A DNA stretch of 6,167 nucleotides from Litoreibacter sp. (GTDB lineage: Bacteria > Pseudomonadota > Alphaproteobacteria > Rhodobacterales > Rhodobacteraceae), in contig JABDPP010000006.1 in assembly GCA_013042765.1 (NCBI GenBank), positions 1 through 6,167 of the forward strand, in the 5' to 3' direction. Below, in pieces: positions 5,582 to 6,167 of the stretch. Made by a program: the position numbers and the translations under genes. Under the pieces are notes generated by a model. It was not told the DNA's origin. It saw only the letters and a program-made list of their open reading frames with translations, and ran no database searches. Position 1 is the first letter of the stretch, and every line of letters starts with the position of its first letter.

Positions 5582-6167
5582 ATGAGCAACGAAATGAAAG
5601 CTCTGGTAAAATCCACCCCCGGACCGGGGCTGGAGATGCAGCGCGTGCCGGTGCCCGAGATCAAGCCCGACGAGGTGCTGATCCGGATCCACAAGACCGG
5701 CATCTGCGGCACCGATATCCATATCTGGAACTGGGATGACTGGGCCGCGCGAACCGTGCCCGTGCCACTGATCACAGGCCACGAGTTTGCCGGCGAGATC
5801 GTCGATCTGGGCCGCGACGTGCATGACCTGCAGATCGGGCAACGGGTCTCCGGCGAAGGCCACCTGATCGGCCGCACCTCCCGGCAAAGCCGCGCCGGTA
5901 AGTTCCACCTCGATCCCGAAACCCGCGGCATCGGCGTGAACGAGCCCGGCGCCTTCGCCGAATACCTCGCCCTGCCCGCCTTCAACGTGGTGCCCCTGCC
6001 CGACGCGATCGACGACGAGATCGGCGCCATTCTCGACCCGCTGGGCAATGCCGTGCATACCGCGCTGAGCTTCGATCTGGTGGGCGAAGACGTGCTGATC
6101 ACGGGCGCTGGCCCGATCGGAATCATGGCCGCCGCCGTGGCGCGCCACGTTGGCGCGCGTCATATCG
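5582..6167 (+). CDS. tdh: L-threonine 3-dehydrogenase, 3' end cut by the window; lacks the structural-zinc cysteines
   Basis: The first 195 residues of a protein that usually has about 341-345. Tdh, a zinc-dependent medium-chain dehydrogenase, oxidises L-threonine with NAD+ to 2-amino-3-oxobutyrate, which Kbl then cleaves with CoA to glycine and acetyl-CoA. Visible: catalytic-zinc and relay residues Cys42, Thr44 and His47 in ICGTDIH (41-47), His67-Glu68 in GHE, RVSGEGH (88-94), Asp152 in [20 protein letters not shown] (152-171), and the start of the NAD-binding fold GAGPIG (175-180). By contrast, the structural-zinc lobe that in E. coli Tdh carries four cysteines has Gly97, Ser100, Ser103 and Asp111 at those positions, with no gap. 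The start at 5582 has GGAG (5571-5574) seven nucleotides upstream; ATG 5594 would match the E. coli N-terminus MKAL but is less well spaced. kbl is the expected neighbour beyond the edge. The family call is firm; substrate specificity is inferred. Confidence 0.92.
   Translation, partial: MSNEMKALVKSTPGPGLEMQRVPVPEIKPDEVLIRIHKTGICGTDIHIWNWDDWAARTVPVPLITGHEFAGEIVDLGRDVHDLQIGQRVSGEGHLIGRTSRQSRAGKFHLDPETRGIGVNEPGAFAEYLALPAFNVVPLPDAIDDEIGAILDPLGNAVHTALSFDLVGEDVLITGAGPIGIMAAAVARHVGARHI

Noticed and set aside
5870..5914. Compensated frameshift as the cause of the missing Tdh cysteines
   Set aside because: The segment has the same length as the classical lobe, retains scattered matches (R101, R104, G106, H109, L110) and resumes perfect similarity on both sides, which points to substitution.
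5236..6126. 296-codon minus-strand open frame across the rplY end, terminator and tdh
   Set aside because: It reads through a strong terminator hairpin and two well-supported genes, and the protein is low-complexity Ser/Arg/Pro-rich, typical of a shadow frame in G+C-rich DNA.

Overview
The window looks like ordinary core chromosome from an alphaproteobacterium, most likely a member of the Rhodobacterales (Roseobacter/Rhodobacter-like). The basis is high G+C with strong G/C preference at third codon positions, the alphaproteobacterial style of the YchF, TrpA and long-form L25 proteins, and an FMN-dependent hydroxyacid dehydrogenase with the Q-R-H-K-D variant of the substrate loop. The placement rests on recalled family resemblance, not on a search. 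I see no insertion sequence, phage gene, CRISPR array, tRNA or rRNA.

Layout from left to right. Positions 1-116 hold nothing I can support. ychF (117-1214, minus) encodes a translation-associated P-loop ATPase. It is head-to-head with trpA (1355-2146, plus), the tryptophan synthase alpha subunit. Their 140-nt spacer carries a perfect 17-bp inverted repeat and a tandem 10-bp repeat just ahead of the trpA ribosome-binding site. A second 140-nt spacer leads to lldD (2287-3453, plus), an FMN-dependent L-lactate or related 2-hydroxyacid dehydrogenase. It contains a candidate promoter whose -10 element lies inside a GntR/FadR-type palindrome (ATTGGTAA / TTACCAAT). lldD converges on an MFS transporter gene (3455-4591, minus) with a single base between the two stop codons. 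The transporter gene is divergent from rplY (4740-5405, plus), encoding long-form ribosomal protein L25 (general stress protein Ctc type), which ends at a textbook rho-independent terminator. The window closes inside tdh (5582-6167+, plus), L-threonine 3-dehydrogenase, cut by the right edge after 195 codons.

The genes do not form one pathway. They mix translation (ychF, rplY), amino-acid synthesis and breakdown (trpA, tdh), carbon-source oxidation (lldD) and an orphan transporter, most apparently transcribed alone. No new multi-gene system is visible. The observation most worth checking is that the Tdh protein keeps its catalytic zinc residues but has replaced all four cysteines of the structural-zinc lobe, in a stretch that aligns without gaps to the classical enzyme. 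The next is the palindrome-overlapped lldD promoter.
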